Shown: positions 1-8,584, numbered from the stretch's first letter. The stretch: 64,000 nt of DNA from an uncultured Treponema sp. (GCA_900319625.1 ONPD01000006.1:1-64000), one strand, 5' to 3'. Numbers and translations are program-made. Notes: generated by a model not told the origin, from the letters alone.

Positions 1-75
1 TAAGTTCAAAGAGGCTGAGTTTCTGGTTATTTCTCTTGGACTAATTTTTGGTTTTTCTCGGTGAACTATCTGTGG
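1..75. repeat. Degenerate intergenic repeat-like stretch next to a truncated gene
   Basis: No gene is seen here. The plus strand carries two imperfect copies of a T/G-rich phrase (GGTTATTTCTCTTGG and GGTTTTTCTCGGTGAACT) followed by CTGTGGCTAATTCAGG. This style resembles the low-complexity intergenic repeats found in several bacterial phyla. The flippase reading frame stops right where this stretch begins, so it may mark a rearrangement junction. That link is inference. Confidence 0.3.
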
Positions 76-855
76 CTAATTCAGGCGAGCTCTAATAACT
101 GTAATAAAAATTAATGGAGAATTAAAAACAACTAGACCACATATTTGATGGATTAGAACATTTCGGCTTTGACTAATTGCCTGATAATTTGATTCTGCTC
201 GAAAATCAACATTTCTATAATGTCTACGAACATATAATGACAAAAAAAGATAGCGCAAAAGATATGCAAATGATGAAAATAATTTTACAATAACAATTCC
301 TTGAGAAGACTTTATAAGAATAACAGCCAGAACAGTACTAAATATCAGACCTAACATCTGTACAAGGGAAATTACGTAAACCTTTTTATCTGCTGTAAGA
401 AGCACACGGTATTTTCCAATCAAAAAGAATTCTGCTGCACCTGTAATTCCGAGTACCAGAACCATAAGGAAAGACTGCATGCGGTCAACTTCGTTTTCTA
501 CAAGAAGCGGATAAACAAGGGCGAGTACAAAAATCAGAATTGTAAAAAGTAAACCAGAACGGTTATAGAACTTTGCCGTAGCACTCAGAATCGCATTACG
601 TTCTGTAGTATCACCAAGCGCAAGAGGCTTATACAAAGCAGCGATAGAAGCTCCACCTACACCAGCCTCAACAATATTCAAATATGCGATAAACTGAGTA
701 ATTGAAGAAACCATGCCATTTACAGAAGAGCCGAATGTACCAATTACAAGAGGAGGCAAAATAAAACCACAAACAGCATTAACAACCTGTAAAACAAGAT
801 TGGTTGCTACAGTGAGCAAAACTTCTTTTTTTCGGGAGGAAAAAGTCAGCAACAT
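76..855 (-). pseudogene. Truncated Wzx/MATE-type polysaccharide flippase (N-terminal half)
   Basis: A 259-residue membrane protein with about six hydrophobic segments. The N-terminal pattern (two helices, then FGSSVNGMVSSITQFI and GVGGASIAALY) is typical of polysaccharide-export flippases of the MOP superfamily. Full-length members have about 450-500 residues and 12-14 helices. This one ends after IFITVIRARLN, where the family would run on for roughly another 200 residues, and no continuation is seen in the other frames before the window edge. I infer a 3' truncation and probable pseudogene. The gene starts immediately after the stop codon of the upstream small gene, so the two are probably co-transcribed. 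An intact Wzx lies at 62182-63636. Confidence 0.6.
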
Positions 856-1278
856 TTAACAAAAAATCTCCCTGGCTGTTTCTGAACTCACCTTCTCCCA
901 ACCCAATTCATCTTCCTTTACCATCACGCAATCACTGTCATACACTACCTGAAAATCAATTTCGCACTTTTCAGCCAGTTTCTGGTAATATTCGATAACA
1001 TCTTTCCGTATTTCATTTCCACAAAGCCAGAATATTTCTTCGTTATCTGCAACAGGCTTTTCAGTACAAAAATATAAAAGAACCCCACTTGCCTCATCCC
1101 CAGCATTACCATCAAGAATATTGTTTATGGCATATTCCAGCATCAGTTCATCTGTGCCGTTTGCAAAACAAATCACGTGGCAGCCAGCTTTTTCTATGAG
1201 AGATTCAAATAAATCATTAAGTTTTTTCTGACGGTAATCGTTCGGTGCAGAACCGCAGAGCAAGGCGTATCGAGTCAA
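856..1278 (-). CDS. Small hypothetical protein with weak caspase-like pattern
   Basis: I do not firmly recognise this gene. The order 'RYALLCGSAPNDYRQKKLNDLF', 'AGCHVICFANGTDELMLEYAI' and 'SGVLLYFCTEKP' recalls the core strands of caspase-fold (C13/C14) peptidases. However, the His that normally follows the 'YFSGHG' strand is missing, although a Cys lies further on (FWLCGNEI). If related, it is probably inactive. The frame opens at a TTG at 1305 without a ribosome site. The TTG at 1278 has AAGGAG about 11 bases upstream and is preferred, giving about 140 residues. It sits directly upstream of the truncated flippase and divergent from the XRE regulator. Confidence 0.5.
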   Translation of the reverse strand: MTRYALLCGSAPNDYRQKKLNDLFESLIEKAGCHVICFANGTDELMLEYAINNILDGNAGDEASGVLLYFCTEKPVADNEEIFWLCGNEIRKDVIEYYQKLAEKCEIDFQVVYDSDCVMVKEDELGWEKVSSETAREIFC

Positions 1279-1367
1279 AATGATAATCGCTCCTTTTTTA
1301 CTCAATTACAGTGGTTATTTGAATATACAACCACTGCAACTTTATTTCAAGAGCAAAATTATCATTT

Positions 1368-1380
1368 TATACTGAGTGAT
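1368..1380 (+). promoter_or_regulatory. Promoter -10 box abutting XRE gene start
   Basis: TATACT at 1368-1373, with a weak -35 (TTTCAA, 1345-1350) 17 bases upstream. Only seven bases separate the -10 box from the ATG at 1381 and there is no Shine-Dalgarno sequence, so the transcript should be leaderless or nearly so. Confidence 0.45.
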
Positions 1381-1704
1381 ATGGAATTATATCAGCAGGA
1401 TTTTATAAGCAATCTTAAACGCTATCGTAAACAGGCTGGATTTTCACAGGCAAAACTTTCTGAGCTTTGTAATGTTTCGACAGGAACAATTGGAAATATT
1501 GAGTGTGGCGCTTCAAAGCCGTCCTTTGATTTAATTCTTACAATTTCGAAGGTTTTAAATATTCATCCGGCAATGCTTTTTAGTGACAAAATTTCACATC
1601 TTCTTTCTATTAATAATGAATCTGAGACGACTGCACTGTTAGACAGAAAACTGCTTTTTGAAATGTATGAAAAACTGAAATCACATCTGGAACTAAAACA
1701 GTAA
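1381..1704 (+). CDS. XRE-family helix-turn-helix transcriptional regulator
   Basis: A 107-residue DNA-binding protein. Residues ~10-65 are a Cro/C1-type HTH (LKRYRKQAGFSQAKLSELCN, then TGTIGNIECGASKPSFDLILTIS), typical of single-domain XRE regulators. The ~40-residue tail is unassigned and helical in appearance. It is divergent from the caspase-like gene and lies 51 bases before sufC. Its target cannot be read from sequence; the suf operon or the divergent gene are the obvious candidates. No [Fe-S]-type cysteine cluster is present (one Cys in the HTH, one in a turn), so it is not an IscR/SufR homologue. Confidence 0.8.
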   Translation: MELYQQDFISNLKRYRKQAGFSQAKLSELCNVSTGTIGNIECGASKPSFDLILTISKVLNIHPAMLFSDKISHLLSINNESETTALLDRKLLFEMYEKLKSHLELKQ

Positions 1705-1720
1705 TATTTCTTTTCCCCAT

Positions 1721-1749
1721 TTGCCTTTAACCTATCTTTTTAGTATATT
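1721..1749 (+). promoter_or_regulatory. Probable suf operon promoter
   Basis: TTGCCT (1721-1726), a 17-base spacer, then TATATT (1744-1749). The sufC ATG at 1756 follows after six bases without a ribosome binding site, predicting a leaderless suf mRNA. Confidence 0.5.
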
Positions 1750-1755
1750 TATGCT

Positions 1756-2493
1756 ATGTTACTTGATATCCAACATTTAAACGCAGGACTTGAGGACGGA
1801 AAACAGATCCTCAATGACCTGAACCTTACTATAAACGCCGGTGAAACTCACGTTCTTATGGGACCAAACGGAGCCGGAAAATCATCTTTGGGAAATACCT
1901 TGCTGGGAAACCCGGTTTACAAAATTACAGGCGGAAAGATTCTTTTCAAAGATACTGATATTACTGAAGAAAGCACTGACAAGCGTGCGAAAATGGGAAT
2001 GTTTATGTCTTTCCAGGCACCGCTTGAAGTTCCCGGCATTTCGCTTGAAACCTTTATCCGCTCTGCCCTTCAGCAGAAGACCGGCGAACGCGTAAAGCTT
2101 TTCCAGTTCCAGAAGGAATTACAGCGCTGCATGGAGCTTTTGAACATGAATTCTGATTATGCAAAGCGCGATCTGAACGTAGGCTTTTCCGGCGGTGAGC
2201 GAAAGAAGAGCGAAATCCTCCAGCTTTTGATGCTCAAGCCTGATTTTGCAATTCTTGATGAAACTGATTCCGGTCTTGATGTTGACGCTGTACGCTTTGT
2301 TGCAAAAGGTCTTGAAGAATACCGCCGCCTTACAAACGGTTCACTTTTGATTATCACTCACACAACAAAGATTCTTGACGGTCTGAACGTAGATAAAACT
2401 CACATCCTTGTAAAAGGCCACATTGCCAAAACCGGCGACGGGGACTTGTTTAAGGAGATTAATGAAAAAGGCTTTGAGGAATTCATCAAATAA
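1756..2493 (+). CDS. sufC: Fe-S cluster assembly ATPase SufC
   Basis: The ABC-type ATPase of the SUF scaffold, which works with SufB and SufD in the cytoplasm to build iron-sulfur clusters. The 245-residue length is normal. It has Walker A GPNGAGKSS (~36-44), the ABC signature FSGGERKKSE (~144) and Walker B FAILDETDSGLD (~164-175), all intact; the 'ETDSGLD' form is the usual SufC version. It is the first gene of a tight operon: sufB follows three bases after the stop. The start is set by the ATG at 1756, next to a -10 box and without a ribosome site. Confidence 0.97.
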   Translation: MLLDIQHLNAGLEDGKQILNDLNLTINAGETHVLMGPNGAGKSSLGNTLLGNPVYKITGGKILFKDTDITEESTDKRAKMGMFMSFQAPLEVPGISLETFIRSALQQKTGERVKLFQFQKELQRCMELLNMNSDYAKRDLNVGFSGGERKKSEILQLLMLKPDFAILDETDSGLDVDAVRFVAKGLEEYRRLTNGSLLIITHTTKILDGLNVDKTHILVKGHIAKTGDGDLFKEINEKGFEEFIK

Positions 2494-2496
2494 CCT

Positions 2497-3909
2497 ATGG
2501 AAGAAAAAACACAGATAAACGACATAAACCGCGATTTTTATGATTTCCGCTATGAAGAATCTGAAAAGGATTTTTACCGTATTGAAAGCGGACTTACCCC
2601 GGAAATCGTAAAAAAACTCAGCGAAGAAAAGGGCGACCCGGAATGGATGAAAGAGTTCCGCTTAAAGTCGCTTGAAACATACAATAAACTCGGAGTGCCT
2701 GACTGGGGTCCTTCAATCGAAGGCCTTCATATAGAAGATATTGCAACTTACGTTCGCCCCAAAACTCAGATGAGCGGAAAATGGGAGGACGTTCCTCAGG
2801 ATATTAAAGACACTTTTGAAAAGCTTGGTATTCCTGAGGCCGAGAGAAAATCTCTTGCCGGTGTCGGTGCCCAGTACGATTCTGAGCTTGTTTACCACAA
2901 TGTTCAGGAAGAGGTTGCAAAACAGGGTGTTGTTTACCTGGGCTTTGAAGATGCCCTCAAGTCTCCTGAATGGGGACCGATGGTAAAAGAATATTTTATG
3001 ACTCTGATTACGCCCCGCGACCACAAATTTGCAGCCCTGCACGGTGCCGTATGGTCGGGCGGTTCTTTTGTTTACGTTCCAAAGGGAGTTCATTTGAGCT
3101 TCCCCCTTCAGTCTTACTTCCGTCTGAACGCAAAGGGGGCGGGGCAGTTTGAGCACACTCTGATTATTGTTGATGAAGGCGCAGACCTGCACTTTATTGA
3201 AGGCTGTTCTGCTCCAAAATATAACGAAGCAAACCTGCACGCAGGTGCGGTAGAGCTTTTTGTAAAAAAAGGCGCTCACCTGCGCTATTCGACTATCGAA
3301 AACTGGTCAAAAAATATGTACAACCTGAACACAAAGCGTGCAAGGGTTGAAGAAGATGCCAGCATCGAATGGGTTTCGGGTTCATTTGGTTCTCACGTTT
3401 CTTACCTCTATCCGGAAAGCGACCTTGTCGGCCGCAATGCAAAGGCTGATTTTACGGGAATTACCTTTGCCGGTAACGGTCAGAATCTTGATACAGGAGC
3501 TAAGATGGTTCATCTGGCACCTCATACCTCAAGCCTTATTACCACAAAGTCGATTTCAAAGGGCGGCGGTATGAGTACCTACCGTTCTGCAATCTACATT
3601 TCAAAGGATGCAGAAGAAAGTAAGGCCAGCGTTTCCTGCCAGTCGCTTATGCTGGACAGCGAAAGCCGTTCGGACACAGTTCCTGCCATGGAGATTTTGA
3701 ACGACACAAGCGACGTTGGACACGAAGCAAAAATCGGACGAATCAGCAGCGACGCAATTTTCTATCTTATGAGCCGGGGAATCAGCGAGGAAGAAGCAAG
3801 AAGTATGATTGTTTCAGGTTTTGCAAATCCGGTAAGTAAGGAATTGCCGCTGGAATATGCGGTTGAAATGAATAATTTGATTAAACTCGAAATGAAAGGA
3901 ACTATGTAA
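2497..3909 (+). CDS. sufB: Fe-S cluster assembly scaffold SufB
   Basis: A 470-residue SufB, the beta-helix core protein on which the nascent Fe-S cluster is assembled in the SufBC2D complex. Family landmarks are VWSGGSFVYVPKGVH, HFIEGCSAP and, near the C-terminus, EAKIGRISSDAIFYLMSRGISEEEA. The Cys in EGCSAP and a Cys in VSCQSLMLD are present. Length fits the family (~465-495). It lies between sufC and sufD with almost no spacing, so it is co-translated in one transcript. The start ATG follows the sufC stop by three bases. Confidence 0.97.
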   Translation: MEEKTQINDINRDFYDFRYEESEKDFYRIESGLTPEIVKKLSEEKGDPEWMKEFRLKSLETYNKLGVPDWGPSIEGLHIEDIATYVRPKTQMSGKWEDVPQDIKDTFEKLGIPEAERKSLAGVGAQYDSELVYHNVQEEVAKQGVVYLGFEDALKSPEWGPMVKEYFMTLITPRDHKFAALHGAVWSGGSFVYVPKGVHLSFPLQSYFRLNAKGAGQFEHTLIIVDEGADLHFIEGCSAPKYNEANLHAGAVELFVKKGAHLRYSTIENWSKNMYNLNTKRARVEEDASIEWVSGSFGSHVSYLYPESDLVGRNAKADFTGITFAGNGQNLDTGAKMVHLAPHTSSLITTKSISKGGGMSTYRSAIYISKDAEESKASVSCQSLMLDSESRSDTVPAMEILNDTSDVGHEAKIGRISSDAIFYLMSRGISEEEARSMIVSGFANPVSKELPLEYAVEMNNLIKLEMKGTM

Positions 3910-3921
3910 GGGGAATTGAAC

Positions 3922-5028
3922 ATGGAAAAACTTGAAAACATGACAGTAAACGAAATCCCTTCCCTCACATGGAACTGGATGAAACTAAACCGCGACAAAA
4001 TCACTCTTAATGCAGCCTTCAGCGCAGCCCAGGCAGAAATTTTGAATGCGGAAAAGGGAATCACCGTGGAAGAAGGCTCACCGTCCGAAGCCGCTGCTCT
4101 GAACTTTGCAAGCGGAGTTTTTAATGCAAAAAATCCAAAGCTTGTAGACGGTCATCCTCACTTTGATTTTGTAACAGAAGATAAAAATCACCCTGTAGAA
4201 GCAATTTTTGCAGACAGCAAATTTTCTAAAACTGTAAGGATTGCCGGCAAGCAGGAAAAACCTCTAATCATCAATTTTTCTAAGGACGAAAGTCAGGCAA
4301 ATCTTACATACATCGTCGCAGAAGAAAATTCTGAAAGCACTGTAGTTTTTGTTTACGAAGGGAAAGCTTCTGAATCTATCTTCCAGGCAAAAATCCTTGC
4401 AAAGGAAAATGCAAAAATTCACATTGCTAAAGTTCAGCTTCTGGGTTCAGAAAGCCTCCAGCTGGATGATACAGCTGTAATCGCAAAGGACGGAGCTGAA
4501 GTTCACTTTACACAGATTGAACTTGGAGGCCGCCACGTTGATTCAGGTCTTGGTGTAATTCTTGAAGGATATAAATCAAAGTTCACAAGCGAAGTTGCAT
4601 ACATCTGCAAAAAAGACCAGCTTCTGGATATGAATCATATTGTTTATCACACCGGCAAAAAATCTGAATGTGTAATGAACGTAAACGGTACACTTCTGGA
4701 AAATGCAGTTAAGACTTACCGCGGCACAATCGATTTTAAGAACGGCTGCGCGGGAGCAAAGGGCAACGAAATGGAAGAAGTTCTGCTTCTTTCTCCAAAG
4801 GCTGTAAATAAATCAATTCCTGTAATTTTGTGTGATGAAGAAGACGTAGAAGGCGAACACGGTTCCACAATCGGCCGTCTTTCTAAGGAAATGCTTTTTT
4901 ATATGGAAAGCCGCGGAATCAGCGAAGCCGAAGCCGAAAAAATCATGTCCCGCGCCAAGATTCAGGCCGCCGCTTCTTTGATCCCGGATGAAGATATAAA
5001 AGAAAGAATTTACAATTTTATTAATTAA
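3922..5028 (+). CDS. sufD: Fe-S cluster assembly protein SufD
   Basis: A 368-residue paralogue of SufB that pairs with it in the SufBC2D scaffold. It has the SufD-type C-terminal block EHGSTIGRLSKEMLFYMESRGISEAEAE and a beta-helix-rich middle, and a weakly similar N-terminal arm. The frame opens at a TTG at 3916, but AAGGGG at about 3908-3913 is best spaced for the ATG at 3922 (MEKLENMTVNE), which I use. It is the third gene of the operon. Confidence 0.95.
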   Translation: MEKLENMTVNEIPSLTWNWMKLNRDKITLNAAFSAAQAEILNAEKGITVEEGSPSEAAALNFASGVFNAKNPKLVDGHPHFDFVTEDKNHPVEAIFADSKFSKTVRIAGKQEKPLIINFSKDESQANLTYIVAEENSESTVVFVYEGKASESIFQAKILAKENAKIHIAKVQLLGSESLQLDDTAVIAKDGAEVHFTQIELGGRHVDSGLGVILEGYKSKFTSEVAYICKKDQLLDMNHIVYHTGKKSECVMNVNGTLLENAVKTYRGTIDFKNGCAGAKGNEMEEVLLLSPKAVNKSIPVILCDEEDVEGEHGSTIGRLSKEMLFYMESRGISEAEAEKIMSRAKIQAAASLIPDEDIKERIYNFIN

Positions 5029-5057
5029 AAAGAGCAACTTGGGTAGGGGTAATTATT

Positions 5058-6296
5058 ATGAATAAATACAGAAAAGACTTTCCGTTTTTCAAAGCGATTG
5101 ATGAAAAATCTTCCGTAGAAAACAAAGACCTGATATATTTTGACACTGCGGCAACCGCCCAGCGTCCATTTATCGTTCTGAACGCCATGACTCACTTTTA
5201 TGCCACGGAAAACGCAAATCCCCTCCGCGGCCTTTATTCTCTGAGCGAGCGCGCAACCCTTGCCTATGAAAATGCCCGCGAAACTACCGCAAAGTTCATC
5301 AACGCAAAGGAAGCCTCTGAAATTGTATTTACCCGCAACGCCTCAGAAAGCCTGAACCTTGTAGCCTACAGCTGGGGGCTCAATAAGCTCAAAGCAGGAG
5401 ACGAAATCTGCGTTACAATTATGGAGCACCACTCAAACATCGTTCCATGGCAGATGGTATGCCAGAAAACCGGCGCAAAGCTTGTATTCATGGAATGCGA
5501 TAAAGAAACCGGCATAATCAGCGACGAAGAAATCAACTCAAAAATCAACAAAAATACAAAAATCGTTTCTGTTGTGCACGTAAGCAACGTTCTTGGCGTT
5601 ACAAACCCGGTAAAAAAGATTGCTCAGGCGGCCCACGCAGCCGGTGCAATTTTCATTGTAGACGGAGCCCAGTCTGCCCCTCACATCAAGGTTGACGTTC
5701 AGGATATTGACGCAGACTTTTTTGCTATGAGCGGACACAAGCTGGGCGGTCCTATGGGAATCGGCGCCCTTTACGGAAAAAAAGCCCTTCTTGAAGAAAT
5801 GGATCCCTTCCTCCGCGGCGGCGAAATGATTGAATACGTTACCCGCGACACAGCCACCTGGGCAGAAGTTCCTCACAAATTTGAAGCAGGAACCGTAAGC
5901 GCAGGCGACGCCGTTGGTATGGCAGCCGCAATCCGCTACGTTCAGTCAGTCGGCCTAGATTACATTACAGAGCATGACAACGCCCTCTGCTCCCGCCTTA
6001 TTGACGGCATGAAGAAAATCCCTCATATTAACATTATAGGAAGTAAAGACGGAAACAAACGCTGCGGAATTGCAACCTTTACAATCGACGGCGTTCACCC
6101 CCACGATATCGCAACCCTTCTTAGTGAAGAACACATTGCCATTCGTGCAGGCCACCACTGCGCTCAGCCTCTCGGTCAGTATCTTGGTCAGACAGCAACA
6201 GCCCGTGCCAGCCTTTATTTTTACAACACCGAAGAAGAAGTTGACACCTTCCTTGAAAAAATCGCCCAGGTACGCAAGTGGGCAGGATTAGCGTAA
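5058..6296 (+). CDS. sufS: Cysteine desulfurase SufS
   Basis: A PLP-dependent class V aminotransferase-fold enzyme that takes sulfur from cysteine and passes it as persulfide to SufU. The PLP lysine is Lys228 in MSGHKLGGPMG. The catalytic cysteine is Cys368 in AGHHCAQPLG, the short-loop SufS (type II) form. The EHHSNIVPWQ and DGAQSAPH motifs are present. The 412-residue length is standard. It follows sufD by 29 bases with a G-rich ribosome site (GGTAGGGG). The next gene, sufU, is its sulfur acceptor, and pairing of the two is the Gram-positive-style SUF arrangement. Confidence 0.97.
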   Translation: MNKYRKDFPFFKAIDEKSSVENKDLIYFDTAATAQRPFIVLNAMTHFYATENANPLRGLYSLSERATLAYENARETTAKFINAKEASEIVFTRNASESLNLVAYSWGLNKLKAGDEICVTIMEHHSNIVPWQMVCQKTGAKLVFMECDKETGIISDEEINSKINKNTKIVSVVHVSNVLGVTNPVKKIAQAAHAAGAIFIVDGAQSAPHIKVDVQDIDADFFAMSGHKLGGPMGIGALYGKKALLEEMDPFLRGGEMIEYVTRDTATWAEVPHKFEAGTVSAGDAVGMAAAIRYVQSVGLDYITEHDNALCSRLIDGMKKIPHINIIGSKDGNKRCGIATFTIDGVHPHDIATLLSEEHIAIRAGHHCAQPLGQYLGQTATARASLYFYNTEEEVDTFLEKIAQVRKWAGLA

Positions 6297-6298
6297 AA

Positions 6299-6387
6299 TC
6301 GAAAATCCGTTAAAAAACGAGCTGCGGCAGCGGGTCGTTTTAGGATTATCGAGAAAAATCGCTCACAAATCAGCTATGCTGATTTGT
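6299..6387 (+). repeat. Two inverted repeats between sufS and sufU
   Basis: The 114-base gap inside the suf operon holds two hairpins. The first (6299-6352) is a long imperfect inverted repeat: AATCC pairs with GGATT and AAAACGA with TCGTTTT, around an inner GCTG-CGG-CAGC hairpin. The second (6365-6387) is perfect: ACAAATCAGC, loop TAT, GCTGATTTGT. Neither has a T-tract, so they are not classic terminators. They could protect or process the mRNA, or be a dispersed repeat element. Confidence 0.6.
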
Positions 6388-6410
6388 CGTACATTTTGGA
6401 GAATACATTA

Positions 6411-6887
6411 ATGGACACAAAGGAACTTTACAGAGAAATTTTAAACGAACATAACCTCAACCCTATTCACAAGCAGAATATGGAAAATCCTTCATTCTGC
6501 CTGGAGGGAGTAAATCCAAGCTGCGGCGACCAGATTACACTTCAACTCAAGCTTGACGGAGACAAAATTACAGACGCAAGCTTTATCGGAAGCGGCTGTG
6601 CCGTAAGCCAGGCCTCTGCCGACATGATGGCAGACTTAGTAATCGGAAAAACAAAGGAAGAAGCCCTTCACCTTGCAGATATTTTTGACCGAATGATTAA
6701 GGGAAGCGTTACCGACCAAGAGCTGGAAGAGCTTGATGAAGCAGCAGCCTTACAGGATATTTCCCACATGCCGGCCCGGGTAAAATGCGCTATGCTTGGC
6801 TGGAGAACAGTAAAAGAGATGTTGGCTACGCCAGCTGCACCGGCAGGCGGCGCATCTTCGCCAGCTCCAAGTATTGAAACAAAATAA
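6411..6887 (+). CDS. sufU: Zinc-dependent sulfurtransferase SufU
   Basis: An IscU-fold protein that accepts persulfide sulfur from SufS. The zinc ligands are all present with family spacing: Cys38 and Asp40 (PSCGDQ), Cys63 (GSGCAVS) and Cys126 (RVKCAMLGW). The insert between Cys63 and Cys126 is the longer SufU-type one. The frame is open from a TTG at 6384, but TTTGGAG upstream of the ATG at 6411 gives proper spacing and the family-like start MDTKELYREIL; this gives 158 residues. The C-terminus ends in an Ala/Pro-rich low-complexity tail (~139-158). It is the last gene of the suf operon. Confidence 0.95.
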   Translation: MDTKELYREILNEHNLNPIHKQNMENPSFCLEGVNPSCGDQITLQLKLDGDKITDASFIGSGCAVSQASADMMADLVIGKTKEEALHLADIFDRMIKGSVTDQELEELDEAAALQDISHMPARVKCAMLGWRTVKEMLATPAAPAGGASSPAPSIETK

Positions 6888-6902
6888 GATTTGTGATATA
6901 TT
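6874..6902 (+). promoter_or_regulatory. tRNA-Arg promoter overlapping the sufU 3' end
   Basis: TTGAAA (6874-6879), exactly 17 bases, then TATATT (6897-6902). The tRNA begins at 6916. The -35 box lies inside the last codons of sufU. Confidence 0.6.
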
Positions 6903-6915
6903 ATCTTTCACTTAT

Positions 6916-6990
6916 GGTGCTGTAGCTCAGCTGGATTAGAGCATCTGCCTTCTAAGCAGAGGGTCGGCGGTTCGAGCCCGTCCAGCATCA
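6916..6990 (+). tRNA. tRNA-Arg (anticodon TCT)
   Basis: The cloverleaf can be folded by hand. The acceptor GGTGCTG pairs with CAGCATC (one G-T pair). The D arm is GCTCAGCTGGATTAGAGC. The anticodon stem TCTGC/GCAGA encloses the loop CTTCTAA, so the anticodon is TCT (reads AGA). The T arm is GGCGG-TTCGAGC-CCGTC and the discriminator base is A. CCA is not encoded. Its own promoter and terminator flank it. Confidence 0.95.
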
Positions 6991-6997
6991 AAAATTA

Positions 6998-7023
6998 AAG
7001 CTGCCTTTTGGCAGCTTTTTTTT
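6998..7023 (+). terminator. Rho-independent terminator after tRNA-Arg
   Basis: AGCTGCC, loop TTTT, GGCAGCT, followed by a run of eight Ts. A second, C/G-run hairpin (CCCCC...GGGGG, about 7027-7043) lies between it and the convergent phosphohexomutase gene. Confidence 0.85.
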
Positions 7024-7060
7024 ATACCCCCGTGGTCAGGGGGGCACATTCAAGAAAGTA

Positions 7061-8584
7061 TTAAGCCTTCAGACAGCTTCTGTCCAGGCGGTCAAAACCG
7101 TCAGTAAGTTTCCTTGCAATTTCAACAAGCTTTGCAAGGTCGCCTTTGCGGCTTCCTTCTATATTAAGAGGCATAACCGGGTCGTGAAGACTGAGACGCA
7201 GCAAAATCCAGCCCTGAACCTCTTCCCCCTTAAATGAAAGACGCACGCCTTCATAAGACTGAGGCATTGTGTAGCCGGCAGCAGCGGCACGAGATTTGAA
7301 CTCCTGCAAAACTTTATTTCCGTACTCCTTAAAATCCTCGCCGGAAATCTTAAAGCGGAACTCTCCTTCTTCAACAAGAGGAGGAAGCTTTTCAATAAGG
7401 CTGTCCAGCTTCTTTCCTTCTTGAGCGGCCTTAGCAAGGGCAATTACAAGCTTTACAGCAAGGAAGGCACCGTCATCAAGGAAGAAGTTATCTTTCAATG
7501 CACCATGTCCCGAAGTTTCCATAGCCAGAGGCGCTACGGTTCCTGCCGCATTAAGCTCCTTCTGCTTGTTAATTACGTTCTTGTAGCCTCTCATATAGCA
7601 GAGGTGCTTAAGTCCCAGAACATCTTCAAGGAAGTATGTAAGGCGGTCAGAAGTAACGCTGTCAGTAATGATTGTACTGCCCGGGTATTCAGGAGCCAGG
7701 ATTGCAGAAATCATGGCAATAATTGAATCACGGTTTACTTCGCTTCCGTCACTCAAAACGGCACTCATACGGTCAACGTCAGTATCAAAAATCAGGCCAA
7801 GGTCAGCCTTGTTCTTCAAAACAGCAGAGCGGATTGCTTCCATTGCCTGCTTGTTTTCAGGATTTGGAATGTGATTAGGGAAGTTTCCGTCTGGCTCAAG
7901 GAACTGGCTTCCGCTAACGTCAGCACCCAAAGGAGAAAGAATCTTATCAACAAAGAAGCCTGAAGCGCCGTTTCCGCTGTCTACGACGATATGAAGTTTA
8001 GAAAGAGGCTTGTCTCCCTTCCCAATTCCATCCTTAATCTTGTTTTTCAGATAGTCAGCATAAAGGGAAATCAAATCAAATTCTTCGCATTTAACACTGC
8101 CCTTAGCAAGTCCGGCATCTGCATCAGAATCAGAAATCTTTGCCGCAATCTGAAGGATATCTGTAATATCCTCGTGCTCAAGACCGCCGTCAGCATTAAA
8201 GAATTTAATTCCGTTTCTATTAAAAGGAAGATGGCTTGCAGTAATCATTGCAGAACCATCATATTTAGTCTGATCAAAAACGATTGACATAAACATGGCA
8301 GGAGTTGTTGCCATATTACAGTTTAGGACTTTTGCTCCGGCGCTAAGGATACCGCATGAAAGGGCATTTAAAAGATCAGGACCTGAAATGCGGGAATCCC
8401 TGCCCACGCCGATGCGAAGCTGATCAGCCGGCTTTTTAGTCTTTCCTGACAGCCATTCTACAAATGCAGAACCTATTTTATAAGCAATGGGAGCTGTAAG
8501 ATTCACATGCTCGCCTTCAACACCTTCCAAAGCAACGCCACGAACGTCACTGCCATTCTGTAACTTTAATATATCAATACTCAT
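7061..8584 (-). CDS. Alpha-D-phosphohexomutase (phosphoglucomutase/phosphomannomutase)
   Basis: Interconverts hexose 1- and 6-phosphates in the cytoplasm. The four family signatures are visible: the active phosphoserine Ser117 in TASHLPFNRNG, the Mg-binding DTDVDR (267-272), the sugar-specificity loop ETSGHG and GRDSR (61-65). The 507-residue length is within range. The sequence does not decide between glucose and mannose; the ETSGHG loop differs from the usual GEMSGH of PMM/PGM enzymes. It lies downstream of the PAP2 gene on the same strand with a 49-base gap. A TAATAT box lies six bases before the ATG. Confidence 0.9.
   Translation of the reverse strand: MSIDILKLQNGSDVRGVALEGVEGEHVNLTAPIAYKIGSAFVEWLSGKTKKPADQLRIGVGRDSRISGPDLLNALSCGILSAGAKVLNCNMATTPAMFMSIVFDQTKYDGSAMITASHLPFNRNGIKFFNADGGLEHEDITDILQIAAKISDSDADAGLAKGSVKCEEFDLISLYADYLKNKIKDGIGKGDKPLSKLHIVVDSGNGASGFFVDKILSPLGADVSGSQFLEPDGNFPNHIPNPENKQAMEAIRSAVLKNKADLGLIFDTDVDRMSAVLSDGSEVNRDSIIAMISAILAPEYPGSTIITDSVTSDRLTYFLEDVLGLKHLCYMRGYKNVINKQKELNAAGTVAPLAMETSGHGALKDNFFLDDGAFLAVKLVIALAKAAQEGKKLDSLIEKLPPLVEEGEFRFKISGEDFKEYGNKVLQEFKSRAAAAGYTMPQSYEGVRLSFKGEEVQGWILLRLSLHDPVMPLNIEGSRKGDLAKLVEIARKLTDGFDRLDRSCLKA

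Noticed and set aside
2713..3279. Long minus-strand open frame inside sufB
   Set aside because: It is a shadow of sufB: no family-like sequence, and the plus-strand gene is unambiguous.
6299..6352. Integron attC site between sufS and sufU
   Set aside because: The hairpin lacks the conserved R' GTTRRRY and R'' RYYYAAC boxes at its ends, and there is no integrase or cassette array.
7027..7043. CCCCC/GGGGG hairpin as the phosphohexomutase terminator
   Set aside because: On the minus strand it is followed by A-rich rather than T-rich sequence, so it is unlikely to end transcription alone; the tRNA terminator stem beyond it could serve both strands.
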